From: Acridotheres tristis | Taxonomy: Eukaryota > Chordata > Aves > Passeriformes > Sturnidae | DNA length: 64,000 nt | Direction: 5' to 3' | Assembly (NCBI GenBank): GCA_037013685.1 | Contig: CM072906.1 | Span: 3,204,501-3,268,500, forward strand | In this document: positions 34,101 through 45,759 of the stretch, one piece after another | How the letters are laid out: each line of letters opens with the position of its first letter | Position numbering within the stretch: the stretch's first letter is position 1 | Position numbers and translations under genes: made by a program | Notes under the pieces: generated by a model | Told to the model about the DNA's origin: nothing | What the model saw: only the letters and a program-made list of their open reading frames with translations | The model's database searches: none

Positions 34101-35984
34101 ACTATAATCTAATTATAATATTGAACACACCTCCATCCCAAAAGCTACCTGCCCCCAACGTATGACCACTCTTGCTGAGCACACATTCTGCATTTTTCTA
34201 GCCTACACCTTTAAAAGCAAAGTTAGACCATTTGACCTCAATCAGTACCAGAAGTATGACCGGAGTCACTCAAGTGCCACCAAACATAAAAAATAGTACA
34301 GAAATAACCTAAGAATGGGGGGAAGTTGAGGAAGATTTCCTTACCATCAACACAACAGTCTCTCATGGCCCCATACCTGGACAGTCCAGGGCAAACTGGC
34401 AGTCCACGAAGCGGCAGGTTGCACACTGGAAGACACGGGCAGCTAGCTGGAATCCTGGGAAAGAGAGACTTGGTGGTCCCAGGGAAGTGGGAGATGTACT
34501 AGGGGAGGGCAAGACAGACTGACAGGCACTCACCACAGGGTGGGATGCAGGCTGGAACTGGTGGGGAGGAAGCAGCGTTAGACTGGGCATCACTGGGGAC
34601 CCCCATCCTTGTAATGAGCTGTCAGGATTCAGCCTGCCCAGCCCAGATGGGGTCCCTGGGAGTTTCTCTAGGATAGGGGTTCCCAAGGTGGCCACATACC
34701 TTTCTCCAGCTGGCTCAGCTTCTTCCAGATTGTGTTGACAGCTTCCTTCAGAGACTCATTCAGGTATTCTGGTGTGTCCCAAATGTCCAGGTAAGACAAT
34801 GTGCCCTCCCACTGGTCCCTATAAACCTTTCCCAGACCCCACAGATCCCTTATACAACTCACTTTGTCTCTATATATCCCTCCTGAAGTCAGATTCATTT
34901 CAAATTCATTCCCAAATATCCCCTCAAACTCCCCAAGAAGCTGTATACCTTGAAACCCATATGGCCTCAGGATGCTCCAAATATCCCTTTACAGCTCCCA
35001 GACTTTCATATATCCTATATTTCACCTCCACCCCATCCCTCCTCAAGGCCTCCACATCCCACTTCCCTTGCCGCATGTCTCATGTCCCATGTCCAATGTC
35101 TCACATCCCTCATTCTGCTCACTCTTGTCCTTTTGGTCCTCTATAAGATGCATAGCATCCATGACGATTTCCCGAAGTTCCTCACGCTGTCCTGACCCTG
35201 GAACCAGTACAGGGACACAGGAATCAGTACAGGGTTAGGGTTGGAGTTTCAGGGGTGGGAACGTCCAGTTAAGTCTGGGGCTTTCTGGGGATTCCTGGAG
35301 TCCTGAACAAGATTTAAGGAATACTGGGAAAGGTCAGGTGTCCCTGTGGATTCCTAAGGTCCTAGGTAGGGCCAAGGAGTCCCCAGTGTGTCCTTGGTCA
35401 CGGTTGGGTGATTCTCCGTGTTCCAGGCAGGTTTGGGATTCCCAAAGATCCCTGGGGGCCAAATCAGGACTGAGAAGACCTTGGCATGGTTCTGAGTCCC
35501 AAGGATGCTTGTTTGGGGTGGGTCCCTAGGGTCCCCAGCTTTCTGGGATCCTGCTCAGTGTCATTGTGAGGGCCTTGGTTGAAATGGGAAACCCCAGAGG
35601 GCTCTGGGGTGCTGTTCAGGGTGGGGATCCCCTTTGGGCTGGGTGTTCCTGGTGGAAAGGAGGGATCAGTCAGGACAGAGGTCCTTGGGCAGGATCTCTG
35701 TTGAGTTTGGTGTCCTTAGGGACTCATGACATACCTACAGTGATGGAGGCAAGTGGTTTAGCAGCCTCAACAATGGCCTCATGGCATTTTTTATGTTTGG
35801 GGTGGTTGACAGAGGCCCCAGTAATGTCACTGCAAAGCCGTGCCCTCTGAAGGGGAGGCCCAAAGCAGAGCAGGCAGGGGTGCACCTCAGGGAGGCAAGA
35901 CATCAGGACCCACAGCCACAAGCCAGCGTTTCTAGGGTGCCAGGGGACTAACATCAGCATCAGGGCCACAAACCACCACTCCAT
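31181..35984 (-). CDS. SPACA6: SPACA6, sperm acrosome/fusion protein, 9 coding exons, 340 aa
   Basis: Seen on minus: 35984-35735, 35197-35123, 34768-34700, 34557-34534 (24 nt), 34454-34377, 33906-33803, 32422-32269, 31987-31837 and 31298-31181, giving 1023 nt in frame with consensus splice sites. Order: signal peptide from MEWWFVALMLMLVP; CLLCF...RLCSD...KKCHEA opening the four-helix bundle; KLSQLEK; ACIPPCGFQLAARVFQCATC, the second CxxC hinge; an Ig-like domain (ETIVLHCSVP, TWLFVPN, LRTQDMTLFKEL, GTVACSL, KFFYLN); a stalk (LQSVFNTVLHSL); a TM segment (GLAVAAGSTAFILLLMAIW); a 30-aa cytoplasmic tail. These landmarks match mammalian SPACA6 (324 aa) in order, not IZUMO1. Known: SPACA6 is required on sperm for egg fusion and complexes with IZUMO1 and TMEM81 in vertebrates. 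No break is visible. Confidence 0.9.
31310..31800. repeat. Degenerate G-rich repeat tract in SPACA6 intron 8
   Basis: Plus strand shows recurring GGGGTAACTGGGG / GGGTCCTG-like phrases of about 30-40 bp with poor conservation. A similar texture occurs in intron 1 at about 35215-35700. Both look like old decayed tandem repeats. No coding content. Confidence 0.45.
33450..33625 (+). mobile_element. CR1 LINE 3' end in SPACA6 intron 6
   Basis: CCTGAAAGTGTCCAAGGCCA, then GGGGCTTGGAGCAGCCTG, and a terminal CCTGTGATTTTATGATTCTA. It is 5'-truncated and opposite in strand to SPACA6. Confidence 0.85.
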
Positions 35985-36954
35985 GACCCTAAACCTAGCA
36001 CCCAAGTGCTGGAGTTCCCAAGACAAAGGCAGAGTTCCAAGATGGAACCTGGGCTCCTGGGTCGCCAGGGAACCAGATAAGGGGGGAGGCCACACTCTCA
36101 CCAGCCACACTGACCTCACACCAGCCAAAGGTGTGGGCAAAACCCTGCAAGGAATGTGTAAGGCTCACGTTTGAGCAGGAAGGGCTGAGCCAGCCCAAGG
36201 TTACAGCAGCACTGCTGCCAAACATGGCTGGGACTGTCTGCTGCTTGTATGTGTGTCCTGAGGAGATTCTTCTGCCTCTCTTCTATATTGAATTCTTGAG
36301 TAGAGGGATACAGACCTGATGCGATGTAAGGTATTAGATCATTCAGCTTTCCAAAACAGAGGGGGAGAGAAAGAGAGAAACTACAAAATATTATAATTAA
36401 CTGCAAAGCAAAGGACTCAGAAAGAAGCTGTTGGTTTTACAGGGACAAGAGTCCCTTTGCAGGGGACTGATGCTTCCCCTGATGCAGGAAGCAACACATG
36501 AAAATGTTTGCAGGTGAAAAACAAGCATGAGACTGAAGATTCGTGTGAAGCTCCAGTACCACTAGAAGGCAGAAGACGCTGTAAGAGCTGACCCAGCATG
36601 TGCCAAAACATTTAATAAATGCAAGTTCCTATTTCCATCCAACTTGCAAATGTTCACTCTTGTCCCTCTCCTGTTAATGAGCACTGAGACAGTGACCCAT
36701 GGCACTTGTAAGTTTAAAATGCATGTATGTTGTGATGCTATCCTGAAAAGAGAAGTTCCCAGGCTGAGAAGTGGGAAGGGGAGCACCTTATCAGCCCCAA
36801 CATAATGTTGCAGCATTCAAGAACTCCTCTTCAAGACCCAAAGCAGCAGCACTTCAGCACCTGTTTCCCATTTTGTATCATCAGTTTTGCACTGGAAACT
36901 AACAGTTTGTGTTGTAGAAATGTGTACAGAAGAACTGAACTGGCTGTAAGCTAT

Positions 36955-37265
36955 TGTCAGGAAAATTAATCCACAAACACCAGAGGTTTATGTCCAAAAA
37001 GGAGACAGAGGAATCCTGTAACTTTATTCGAATAAAGGGAGAAGCCATGGGGGCATTCCCCTGAGATCGCTCAAAGTTTTGGAGGACACAGCCTCCTTTT
37101 TATCCCAAGTTCCCGGCCACATTCCCCTCTTTCTTTCCCCATTGGTTGAGGTACTTGAGAGATAGAGACTTCCCAGAACACCTGATACCCAAGATTCCCC
37201 TCTCATGTATAACCCTCTTGTGATAAATATGATCCACGCTGATTCAATTATAACTATATTAGCAA
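36955..37265 (-). mobile_element. Solo-LTR-like element, minus orientation
   Basis: Read on minus there is a CCAAT (CAACCAATGGGGAAAG), a TATA-like GGGATAAAAAGGAGGC, then AATAAAG followed by a U5-like stretch ending CTGACA. A related copy lies at about 58650-58930, in the palindrome spacer. The promoter-then-poly(A) layout is that of an LTR. Borders and target duplication were not resolved. Confidence 0.6.
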
Positions 37266-38335
37266 GATTGTATTTAGATCAATAGAAGACAATTGTTACA
37301 GAGTGAGGGGGGAGATGGGTGACACAGGGCAAAGGACATCTTCCAGATGTTGGGAGTCGAAGAAGGAGGTTGGAAGGGAATAGTAGAAGGACGTAGGTCT
37401 GATAGGCAGCATCTAGAAATAGAAAGTTTTGACCTTGAAATGGGCCAAAATGGGTCAAAATGGGTCAAAATGGGATGATTCCAGGCATGGCATTTAATTA
37501 AAGTCTTGTTATGGAAAACATCTGCTCAGTCACACAGGGCGCCTGCTCTACCTGCAGGTCACACCTCGGTCACTGAGGAAGACGATGAGCCTTCATCAGA
37601 AATAAGACCCTCAAAAGGATGAGAGACCCCCTAACCCATTAGCAGAGCATGAGCCATACAACACAGTGACTGAGATTTTAGGAATAGAAACTAGGAGGAG
37701 TTTTCTAGAAACTTCTGTAGCCTACAGTATATAAGTGGGATTGTTAGCCTGGATGCTTTGGAACGTGAGGAATGGTGAGCCACTCCCCTTATCCCTGGTC
37801 GGGGGGGGGGCCCCTCCCTGGTCGATTTCGCTTGTGCTTTATACGAACCTCAATTATACTAAATTACTTACTGCCAAATTTTACTTATCCTAAATATATA
37901 TGTATTCAATACTTTGACTGTATTCATATCCAATATTTTGACTGTATTCATCTCCAATACTTTAAATGTATCCATTTATAATTGTTACTATTAAAAATTT
38001 GCTGCTACATTTAATCTTGTTGCCTGATAAATTGGAAAAACAGAATATCATTCGTAACACTCTCTTTTTACTTTTAATTCTTATGAAATGCATGGTTTTT
38101 CCCCACTGCTTCTTTCATCTTTCAATATCCAATTTCATTATCAGCAAACCTACAGCTTTTCTATAAAGGCCAATATATTTTTTTCCATTCATCAATCAGT
38201 GGAATCCTTCCCATTGTTTCTTTTATCTCTCAGTGCTAGTCTTATTTACCAGCAGACCCACAGCTTGTTTGCAAAGATAAATCCTTCATTCCTCTCATTA
38301 AAGAACATTTCAGGGAGGTTTGCAGCAGCCAAAAC
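37266..38335. other. AT-rich intergenic DNA with short local repeats
   Basis: Contains three tandem copies of the 10-mer AAAATGGGTC at about 37445-37475, a G10 run near 37801-37811 and a TATATAAG near 37727 that may belong to another LTR fragment. Imperfect 24-28-bp repeats (ATTCATATCCAATATTTTGA type) span about 37905-37980. No gene seen. Confidence 0.4.
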
Positions 38336-38341
38336 CCACAT

Positions 38342-38905
38342 TGGTGCTGCTCGGTGGGGCCTGCGGGGCAGCTCTGCGGCTCCGGGCCTGCTGTGGGAGC
38401 GGCAGCAGCACCGCAGAGGCCGCGGCCCTGCCGGGCTGGGCAGCCACGGGCACATCCCGAGGGTGCCGGGCTGGCCCTGCCGGCGCTGCTGCTCTCGGTG
38501 CCGCTGAAATCCTCGCAGGCAGCCCCGAGCCCGACTCTGGAGCCGCCGGGAGCCGCTGTGCCTTCATCTCTGCTCGGCGAGATTGCCAGCTCATGTGTCA
38601 GCTCCCTCCTCCTCCTCTTCCTCTGTCCAGGGGCAGCATCAGGGGCTGGCCCAGCGGCTCCTCCCGCACGGCTGCAGCCCCTTGCCCAGAGCTCCCTGTC
38701 AGAGCTGCTTTCCAGCCGGGCACCGCGGCTGTCCCGCACCCGCCGCTGATCCTGCCCAGCGCCGGCCAGGCCCTGGGGTGGGCCCGGCCATCCTGGGCAA
38801 GAGCAGCTCCCGAGGAGGGGAACACAGGGGGACATGGGGACACTGGGGGACATGGGGGACACTGGGGGACATGGGGGACATAGGGGGACACGGGGACATG
38901 GGGGA
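38342..38905 (+). repeat. CpG-rich duplicated block, copy 1
   Basis: A GC-dense block from GGTGCTGCTCGGTGGGGCC to a GGGGGACATGGGGGACACT mini-array. Near-identical copies are at about 57980-58510 (plus) and 59330-59735 (minus). Open frames run on both strands because of the GC content. No start, splice sites or domain support a protein. Confidence 0.75.
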
Positions 38906-39229
38906 CACAGCTAAGATGTGCCACAGAGGAGTTGCAGGAGCCTCCCATATTCACATCTGACAAAGTACAGCAGAAGGTGGCTGACACGGTCAGGACGCAG
39001 GAACTATATTCCCTTCCCATGTTGTCAGGTTTCCCAGTCCTTGAAAGGAGATTTGAGAGTCCTCTATGGTTTATTTCCTCCACTGGCTCATAAGTCAGCT
39101 CTCATCCCCTCACCAAAACATCACTGCCATAGAGCTTTGAGGCAAGAAGGACTAAGGGTGAACAGAGCGTATTTTGAAAAGGGGCAGGTGGGGGTGGATG
39201 GCGGGTGTTGAAGGGAAGAACTTTGTTTG

Positions 39230-39325
39230 TGTTCCCCCACAGCCTTGGGGACATTGACAGGAACAACTTCATTGTCTTCTTTATGGACTGTCCAGCTGAC
39301 ATAAAACCTGACTTGGAGGAAATGG
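39230..39325 (+). pseudogene. Exon-like fragment, unknown gene, unit 1
   Basis: After CCCCCACAG at about 39233-39241 an open stretch reads SLGDIDRNNFIVFFMDCPAD then IKPDLEEM and meets GTAAAG. It is repeated in unit 2 at about 51232-51315 with few changes. I do not recognise the protein. No partner exon is apparent, so it may be a stranded exon copied with the unit. Confidence 0.35.
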
Positions 39326-40104
39326 TAAAGGCTTTACCCACAGAGACTCTTTGCCCTGAACTCCAGAGGAGAAAGGAGTCTGTGCCTCAACTACTCTAGA
39401 GCTCAGCGAGGTGCTCATGGGGGTCCTCCTGCACCTCTGGCATGAGGAACAGCACCCCACTGCTTCCCTGGCAAAGGCTGATCCCAATGGATGCTCCAAA
39501 GCACGCCTTGGGTTTGCTGTGCCAAACCACCGAGTCAACCGATGTCTGAAACCCAGGTGAAAGCAGCAGGTTTGACGATTCTCTCACAGGGACTGAGCTC
39601 TGTGGGGCCACTGGCCTCTGCCCATGGGCTGCTTTGTTGATCCTTTGGTGAGGAAACATAATAAATGTACCCTTTGGACTTCATCTGGGGCTTTGTGGTT
39701 GTTCCAGTGCCCTGCCCATGGCAACTCACACTGACAGTTCTCCTGCACAGCAAAGCAAGGTTTATTGCCCACTCCACAATGCAAGAAGAAACTAAGAACA
39801 TGAGATGCCACAGAACAGGACACTGACACAGCAGATGAAGAACTGGCTTAGCTGTAACTCAACTCTTAAACTGATTCAAAGAAAAATAGTGAGGCTTCTC
39901 CTGTCCTGCCAGCAAATCTTTCAAGCACCTTTCAGTCACTAATGGGGCTCCAAAAGGGCTGGAGAGGGACTTGGCACAAGAGCCTCCAATGACAGGACAA
40001 GGGGGAACAGCGTCCCACTGCGAGACTGCAGGGTTAGATCAGGTATTGGGAACAAAATCTTCCCAGCGAGCATCATGATGCCTTGGTACAGGTTGCACAA
40101 AGAA

Positions 40105-40262
40105 ATTGTGTCTACCCCTTTCCTGAAAGTGTCCAGGGCCAGGCTGCGTGGGACTTGGAGCAACCTGGCCTAGTGGAAGGTGTTCCTGCCTGTGGGAGGG
40201 GATTGGAAAGAGAGGATCTTTGAGGTGCCTTCCAGCCCAAGACATTCCATGACTCCATGACC
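40105..40262 (+). mobile_element. CR1 LINE 3' end, unit 1
   Basis: CCTGAAAGTGTCCAGGGCCA, GGACTTGGAGCAACCTGG, then CATTCCATGACTCCATGACC. The equivalent copy in unit 2 is at about 51690-51860, so it predates the duplication. Confidence 0.85.
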
Positions 40263-40300
40263 TCATCAGTCGGTGACCCACTGCCTGCAGGGTGGGGTGT

Positions 40301-40313
40301 GCTGCCTGGCAAC
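40301..40313 (+). promoter_or_regulatory. RFX X-box-like motif, copy 1 promoter
   Basis: GCTGCCTGGCAAC fits the inverted-repeat X-box (GYTRCC-N-RGYAAC), 176 bp before the start codon. The paralog's promoter has GTTGCCTGGCAAC at the same relative place. RFX control of cilium genes is known; binding here is inferred. Confidence 0.6.
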
Positions 40314-40488
40314 GGGAGTTGTGAGGAAGAGGGGCATGAGCAGACCAGGCTCCAGTCCTTTGACTGGTGTTGAAGGCAGAAGGAGCCTGCTGGCTACCTA
40401 TTCTTTTTATCGTTGCTTTTGTTCATCCCTGACAGCCCCAGCTGGGCAGGAAGGCTTGTGAGCAACCAGGGACGGAGTGTGTGCAGAC

Positions 40489-43400
40489 ATGGCAACATCC
40501 CTGGACACACTCAGCCTCTCCCAGCTGCTGGATCTTGCCATTGGGGCACCTGAGCATGGGACCGTCCATTTTGCAGCCATGCGAAAACTGCTGGAGGCCG
40601 TGCTGGTGCACCTGGATGTGCAGTACCTGAGCACCCAGGAGCCGTGGCCAGGCCAGCTCACTGGCCCCTCACTTGCCAGTGTAGCTGCTGAGGTGAAAGA
40701 AATTAAGGAGAGGTCCGAGGTAAAGACTCTTCCAGCCCTCTGGGCATTCCCCACCAAACAGCCCCTCCTCACTCCCTCAGACAGCAGTGCTTGGCACTGC
40801 CCTCACTGCCCAGGCACAGGCTGAGCCACTGGCAGCAGCTCTTTGCCATCTGGATGGGTTTCAGCACGCTGGCACTGAGCCAGGCTGCAGCAGGTGTCAC
40901 TGGGACTCTTCCTGCTGGCCTGGCTGTGCCATGGGCTGCCCCTGGCAGGGTGGGACTCTTTGGGGTGTGGCTGCCTGGCCATCACCTCTGACATCCCTTT
41001 TTTCCCAGGTGGTCCCTCAGGGTACTGGAGTCATGGTAGAGGCCAAGAAGAAGTTCCCAGAGGAGCAGGACAAGGTGAGTGAGAGCAAGTCGTGGGTCTG
41101 AGACAGCAGCCAGTACCCTGGGCTCTGACCTGGCAGGATGCATGGAGATTGCTGCCTGCAGAGCCCTGCCAGCCCCCACAGGCCCTCCCTAGACACTGAC
41201 TCCCACCACCCCTCTCTACTAGGACTCTCTCTCCATGGATGTCCGTGAGGAGATTGAAAGGATAAAGTCAACACAGACACACATGGCACAGAGGATTAAG
41301 GAATTGGCTGCCTTGGTGAGCTACGGGGTGGTGTCACCTTTGGGCACTCATGGGGGACTTCAGTGTGGCTCCGTGAGCCCAGGGCTTGGAGTGAGGGGCT
41401 GGGGGAAGGATGGTGGGCCCTGGGGCTTTCTGTGCAGCTGATGTGTCTCCATGCTGGGACAACATGATGTCTGTGCCCTGACTCTACTGTCACTGGCCTT
41501 CCCAGGTGAAGAAGCTGGAAGCGGATGTTAAAAAGCTGAAGGAGGATATAGCCAAGTGGAAAGAAGAGATCAACAAGGAGATGTCTCAGCAACTTGAGTA
41601 AGAGGACAGAAGTGGGTTTCATACCCTGCAGGGCTCCCAGGGAGCCCAAGAGTCTGGGAGCATCCCAGACCATTTGTGGGCACGGGACAATGCCAGAGCA
41701 GCCCTGCAGGGATAACCCTGCCCTTGTCCCCATCTCACGGGCCAGGGCTATGCAACAGGAGATGATGCATGAGCTGCAGAAGATGGAGGAGCAGCAGGAG
41801 ATGAAGAATACCATGCTGGAGCAGCTGCTGACTGAGACAGCCAACCAGCTGAATGAGCAGGTGAAGTCCTGTGAGAGGACTCCCGGCACCCACTGGCTTG
41901 GTGCAGAAATCCTGGTGGGGTTCCCAGCCACATTCCCCAAGTGGCTGGGACCACTGAGGCACACAGCACGCAGGACTGTTGGTTCCATTCATCCCATCTC
42001 TTGAGCCAATTCCCTCTGCTGTTCCTGCAGCTGGCTGAGATAGGGGAGATAGCGTGGACCGTGCAAGCAGAGCAGGAGAGGGTAAAGGCAGAGTGCTCCA
42101 GTTGCACCTTTGACATCAATGTGCAACTGGGGGAGCTCCTCCAGCGCTGTGAGAAACTCCAGGAGCAGGTGGACGCCCTGGAGTCACGGCAGATGGCCAT
42201 GGGCAAGCCCGAGAAGATGAGGAGTAATTGGGGCCAGGTAGGCAGCTGGCAGCATGGGGGAGTGAGGACATGCAGCAGCTGGATATGCTGTAGTGTGGGG
42301 GAGACGCAAAGTGCCCCAAATGGGCGTGGACCATTCAGCTGCATGGGCAGAAATCAAAGCCTTGATGCAAACATCCTGTTGACATTGAGGGCTCGTGGCC
42401 ACTGGCTGAGTAATGTGGGTTTGCCCCTGTGGAGCACCCAGAGCCCCTTTGGCCAGCATCAGATGTATTTCCTCCTTGGAGCAGAACACAGAGCTGACGC
42501 AACCCAAGCGTGACACAGTTGTACAGATGCAAAAGGACTATGAGAAACTCAGCATCATCTCAGGGAATCTCCAGAAAGACTCTGAAGAAAAGCAGAAAGC
42601 AATCGAGGTGTGTGGCTGAAACTGCTGTGGTATCAGAGCATCCCCCAGGCTCTGCTTTTGACCCCAGGCAGGGATCACAGAGAATCTTTCTCCCTGCCCT
42701 CCTGCTCACAGCACTGTGCTGGTTCCAAGTGCCTTTCCTCAAGGTTTTTGGGTTGAGGGAGTGGAGTGTTCTCCCGCTTCCTGAGGTGTGCCCCAGGAGG
42801 CAGCTCCCACCCTGCTGTGGTGTCATGGGTTCCTTTCTCTGCTGAAAGATGCTGTTCCAGTCTCTGGAGAAGCTGCAGAAGGAGAAAGCAGATGAGCAGG
42901 ACATGTTGGAAGCAATAGACGTGGTACAGTCTCGAGGGGCCTCTGTGGCAGTCCAGGGGTTCCTGGGCGGGGTGACAAATGCCCCGTGTCCCTTGGGGGC
43001 TGGGTGGCAGAACTGGCCCGGGGGAGGGAGGATTTCCTGAGCGTCTGGGGTCCCTCGCCCTTCAGATGGTGGGACCAACCTCACTGGGGTGATCAGGGGC
43101 CACAGCACCCTGAAAGGGGCATGATGGTCTGGAGGAAGCACTTGTCCCTCTGGCCCTCACACGTGCTGGCCCTGCCTGTTGTTCCTCAACCCTTTCCCCA
43201 CTGCTCTCCTGCTGTTCCCCTGTGCTAGAAGGCAGACAAAGCTGCCTTGGGCAGCAAAGTCAATTGCAGCCAGTTTGAAGCAAACATGGAGCGACTGCAT
43301 GAGAGAATGCAGGAGTTACAGAGCCAGATTTCAGAGCAGGAGCAGCACTGGAACCAGATGCAGCACAAGCTCAGTTTTGTGGAGGAGGAGAAGGTGAGGG

Positions 43401-45637
43401 GTACCTTATCCCCCACCATGAGAAAGTTGCACCTTTGGGATTTGACAGCCTGAATCCCTCTGAGGATTCCCTCCAGGCTTTTCCCTGGAGACCTCCCCAT
43501 TGCATCCCGGGGCAGCTGGCTGAGGCTGTGCTCCTGTTCACAGCTGGACCGCCAGGAGCTGAAGGATTTCAGTAACCAGATGGTGGAGACCTGGAACAGG
43601 AGTATTGAGGAACTCAAGGATTATATGAAGGCGGATGATAGTGGTGCTGGGATTAAGAAGTGAGTGCGATGGAGATTCTGATGGCTCTGGGGAGAGCAAT
43701 GGTCCCGCTCCCTCCAGCTGTCCCAGCCACTGCCATGGCACCAATTTCACGGCTCAATGAGCCATGGGGATGCTGATGAAGCACCTACACCTACTCCTTC
43801 CACCAGCAGCAGGTTCCACACAGGAAAGGAGGCACGAGGAGGAGGCACCTGCAGGACAGAGCCCTCCCAAAGCAAAATGGGGATATGGGTGTAAAGGCTA
43901 CCAGAAGCCAGGGTGGGAGATGGCAAATCCTCCTCGCAGGCACGGGTGTGACACGCAGTGTCCCAGGGCTGGGTCGTGCCCTGCCCTCCTGGCCGGGCAC
44001 ACGGGGCACTTTGGAGCCAGAGAGGGGCTGAAAGCACTGCAAGGGCTGGTTGGGATGGTGACAAGGGTTGCTGTGTCCTTCACCTGGCATCAGCCAGCCG
44101 GTTGGGGATGGGGAGAAACAGGCTCAGCAGCCCACGGCTCACCCTGCAAACGCCGGGACTCTGTGCAGTGATGCCCGGCAGCTGGCTGCTGCCAGCGAGC
44201 TGCTGCCTGTGTGCAGGCAGGGCTGTGGCCCCAGGAGCTCTCCCAACCCTCTCCTCTCACTCTCCTCAGGCAGCTGCCAGTGCCTTTCTCGTGCCTGTCC
44301 TGTGACCGCATGCTCACCATGCAGGTTCCTGGCCCGTGAGTAGCACCAGTGCATCGGGGGCAGTGGCGCTGGGATGGGGGGAGATGGGTGCCAGCAGTGA
44401 CCCGCTGTGCTGGGCACAGGGGTGACAGTGTCTGCTTGGGAGGCTCTGATGTGGGGAGCCCCCTCTGCAGCCCTGCCCATCAGCGGGGGGTGAGGGAACT
44501 CACCCCAAGGGCTCCAGGCAGCAGGATGCCATGGGCTACAATCCTATGGGTTTGGGAGTGCTGCCTTGAGCAGGCACAGGTTGTTTGTCCCCTGTCACTT
44601 ACCTGTGTCTGCTGCCCTCCCCAGGTACCCTGAGACACTCCCATATTTGCAGCCACTGCCCCCCATCAAGGAGTCCCAGCACAGCCTAAGGTAGGTGCTT
44701 TGAGGACACATCCCTGGCTCTGGGAGTGCAGGGTAGCCCTGCCACAGCTAGGAGGGCTCCTCTTTGTCTGGGATAGGTTTTTTCATCCTGCAGCAGGTGG
44801 ACAGGAGCTGGGAGGGACATGCCCCTGCAGGCAGCACCCCAGTCCCCTCCCAGGGACTGCAGGGTGGAGCCTGGGATATCCCAGGGCTGGGCACTGAGGA
44901 TGCTCTGCCCCTTCCCACAGGAAGCCAGTGATCCATGGCAGTGTTCCCCGTGTGCCGCAGAGCCATGGAGACCATCAGAGCAGCAATTTCACAGTGTCAC
45001 CTGTTCAGGATTCTTTCCGGCGCAAGGCAATTCTGCAAGGACTTGAGCCCCTCCCCAACAAGGTAGCGATGGTGAAGGCAGGGACATGGCATGTGCAATG
45101 GGGGCTGGCAGGGTGATGCTGAGTATCCAGGGTGAATTCGTACTTCCATTTTCCCCAGGGAGAGACGGCTTGGGAGGGTTGTTAGGGAATGCTGAATTGG
45201 GCCCCACATTGCAGCCAGCTGCTCTCTCCTTCCAGCCCGGAGTGACCCAGCTGCTGGACAGTGGTGGACACACCTCGAGGGGCCAGATTGACCAGCTTCC
45301 TGTGGGGATCAGGGCACAGGATAAGTCAGGTATGGCTCTGTTAGGGCGTGGGGATCAGGGGCAAGAAGAGACTGGTTGTCTGCTGGGTCTGCACCTGGTC
45401 CCTGGGGGTCTGTGGCCAAGCAGGTGACATTCCTGCTGACCCCTCTTGGGCTGGCAGAGCTGCCCCAGATGGGGACAGCCCCTGGGAAGTGGAGGCTCAC
45501 TCACTCTTGCTCCTCAACCCCCAGGCCCTGCTGTCACACGGGATCACCGGCCAGGCACAGCCCCCCATCACATCTCCTGGGCACCCGGGCTGCTCCAGCC
45601 ACTGCAGCCCCGCCGGGCAGCAACAGCCCTCAAGTAG
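40489..45637 (+). CDS. C16orf96/QRICH2-like (DUF4795-type) coiled-coil protein, copy 1, 15 exons, 587 aa
   Basis: Seen exons: 40489-40719, 41009-41074, 41223-41315, 41506-41597, 41746-41860, 42031-42237, 42485-42607, 42849-42923, 43229-43393, 43544-43659, 44270-44335, 44625-44690, 44921-45062, 45236-45329 and 45525-45637. They join in frame (1764 nt). The N-terminus TLSLSQLLDLAIGAPEHGTV then HFAAMRKLLEAVLVHL resembles the start of C16orf96. Exons 2-10 are Lys/Glu/Gln-rich heptad coiled coil. Exon 11 has FSCLSCDRMLTMQVPGP and exon 12 YPETLPYLQPLPP, the CxxC-then-proline ending recalled for the QRICH2/C16orf96 family. Known: QRICH2 is a sperm-flagellum protein. The stop (TAG, 45635-45637) replaces a CAG kept in copy 2, and the downstream frame stays open 21 more codons. 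Poly(A) signal is at 45745-45750. Family assignment is moderate; the exon model is strong. Confidence 0.8.
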
Positions 45638-45759
45638 CTGGACAGGACTGGGAACCCAGTGCTCCACCAGGGACTCCTCCTCAGCAGAGAGGAAAGTCTG
45701 TGATAATGGCTGTCAGATAAATCACTTTTTCGTTTTGTTATGTTAATAAAAAAAACCTT

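Noticed and set aside
31181..35984. Calling the fusion protein IZUMO1
   Set aside because: CLLCF at the start, ACIPPCG with the second CxxC, LRTQD and the stalk-TM ending follow SPACA6, not IZUMO1.
39519..39838. 88-codon minus ORF within the unit 1-specific 320 bp
   Set aside because: No domain recognised and the segment is absent from unit 2. An insertion or deletion difference is the simpler reading.
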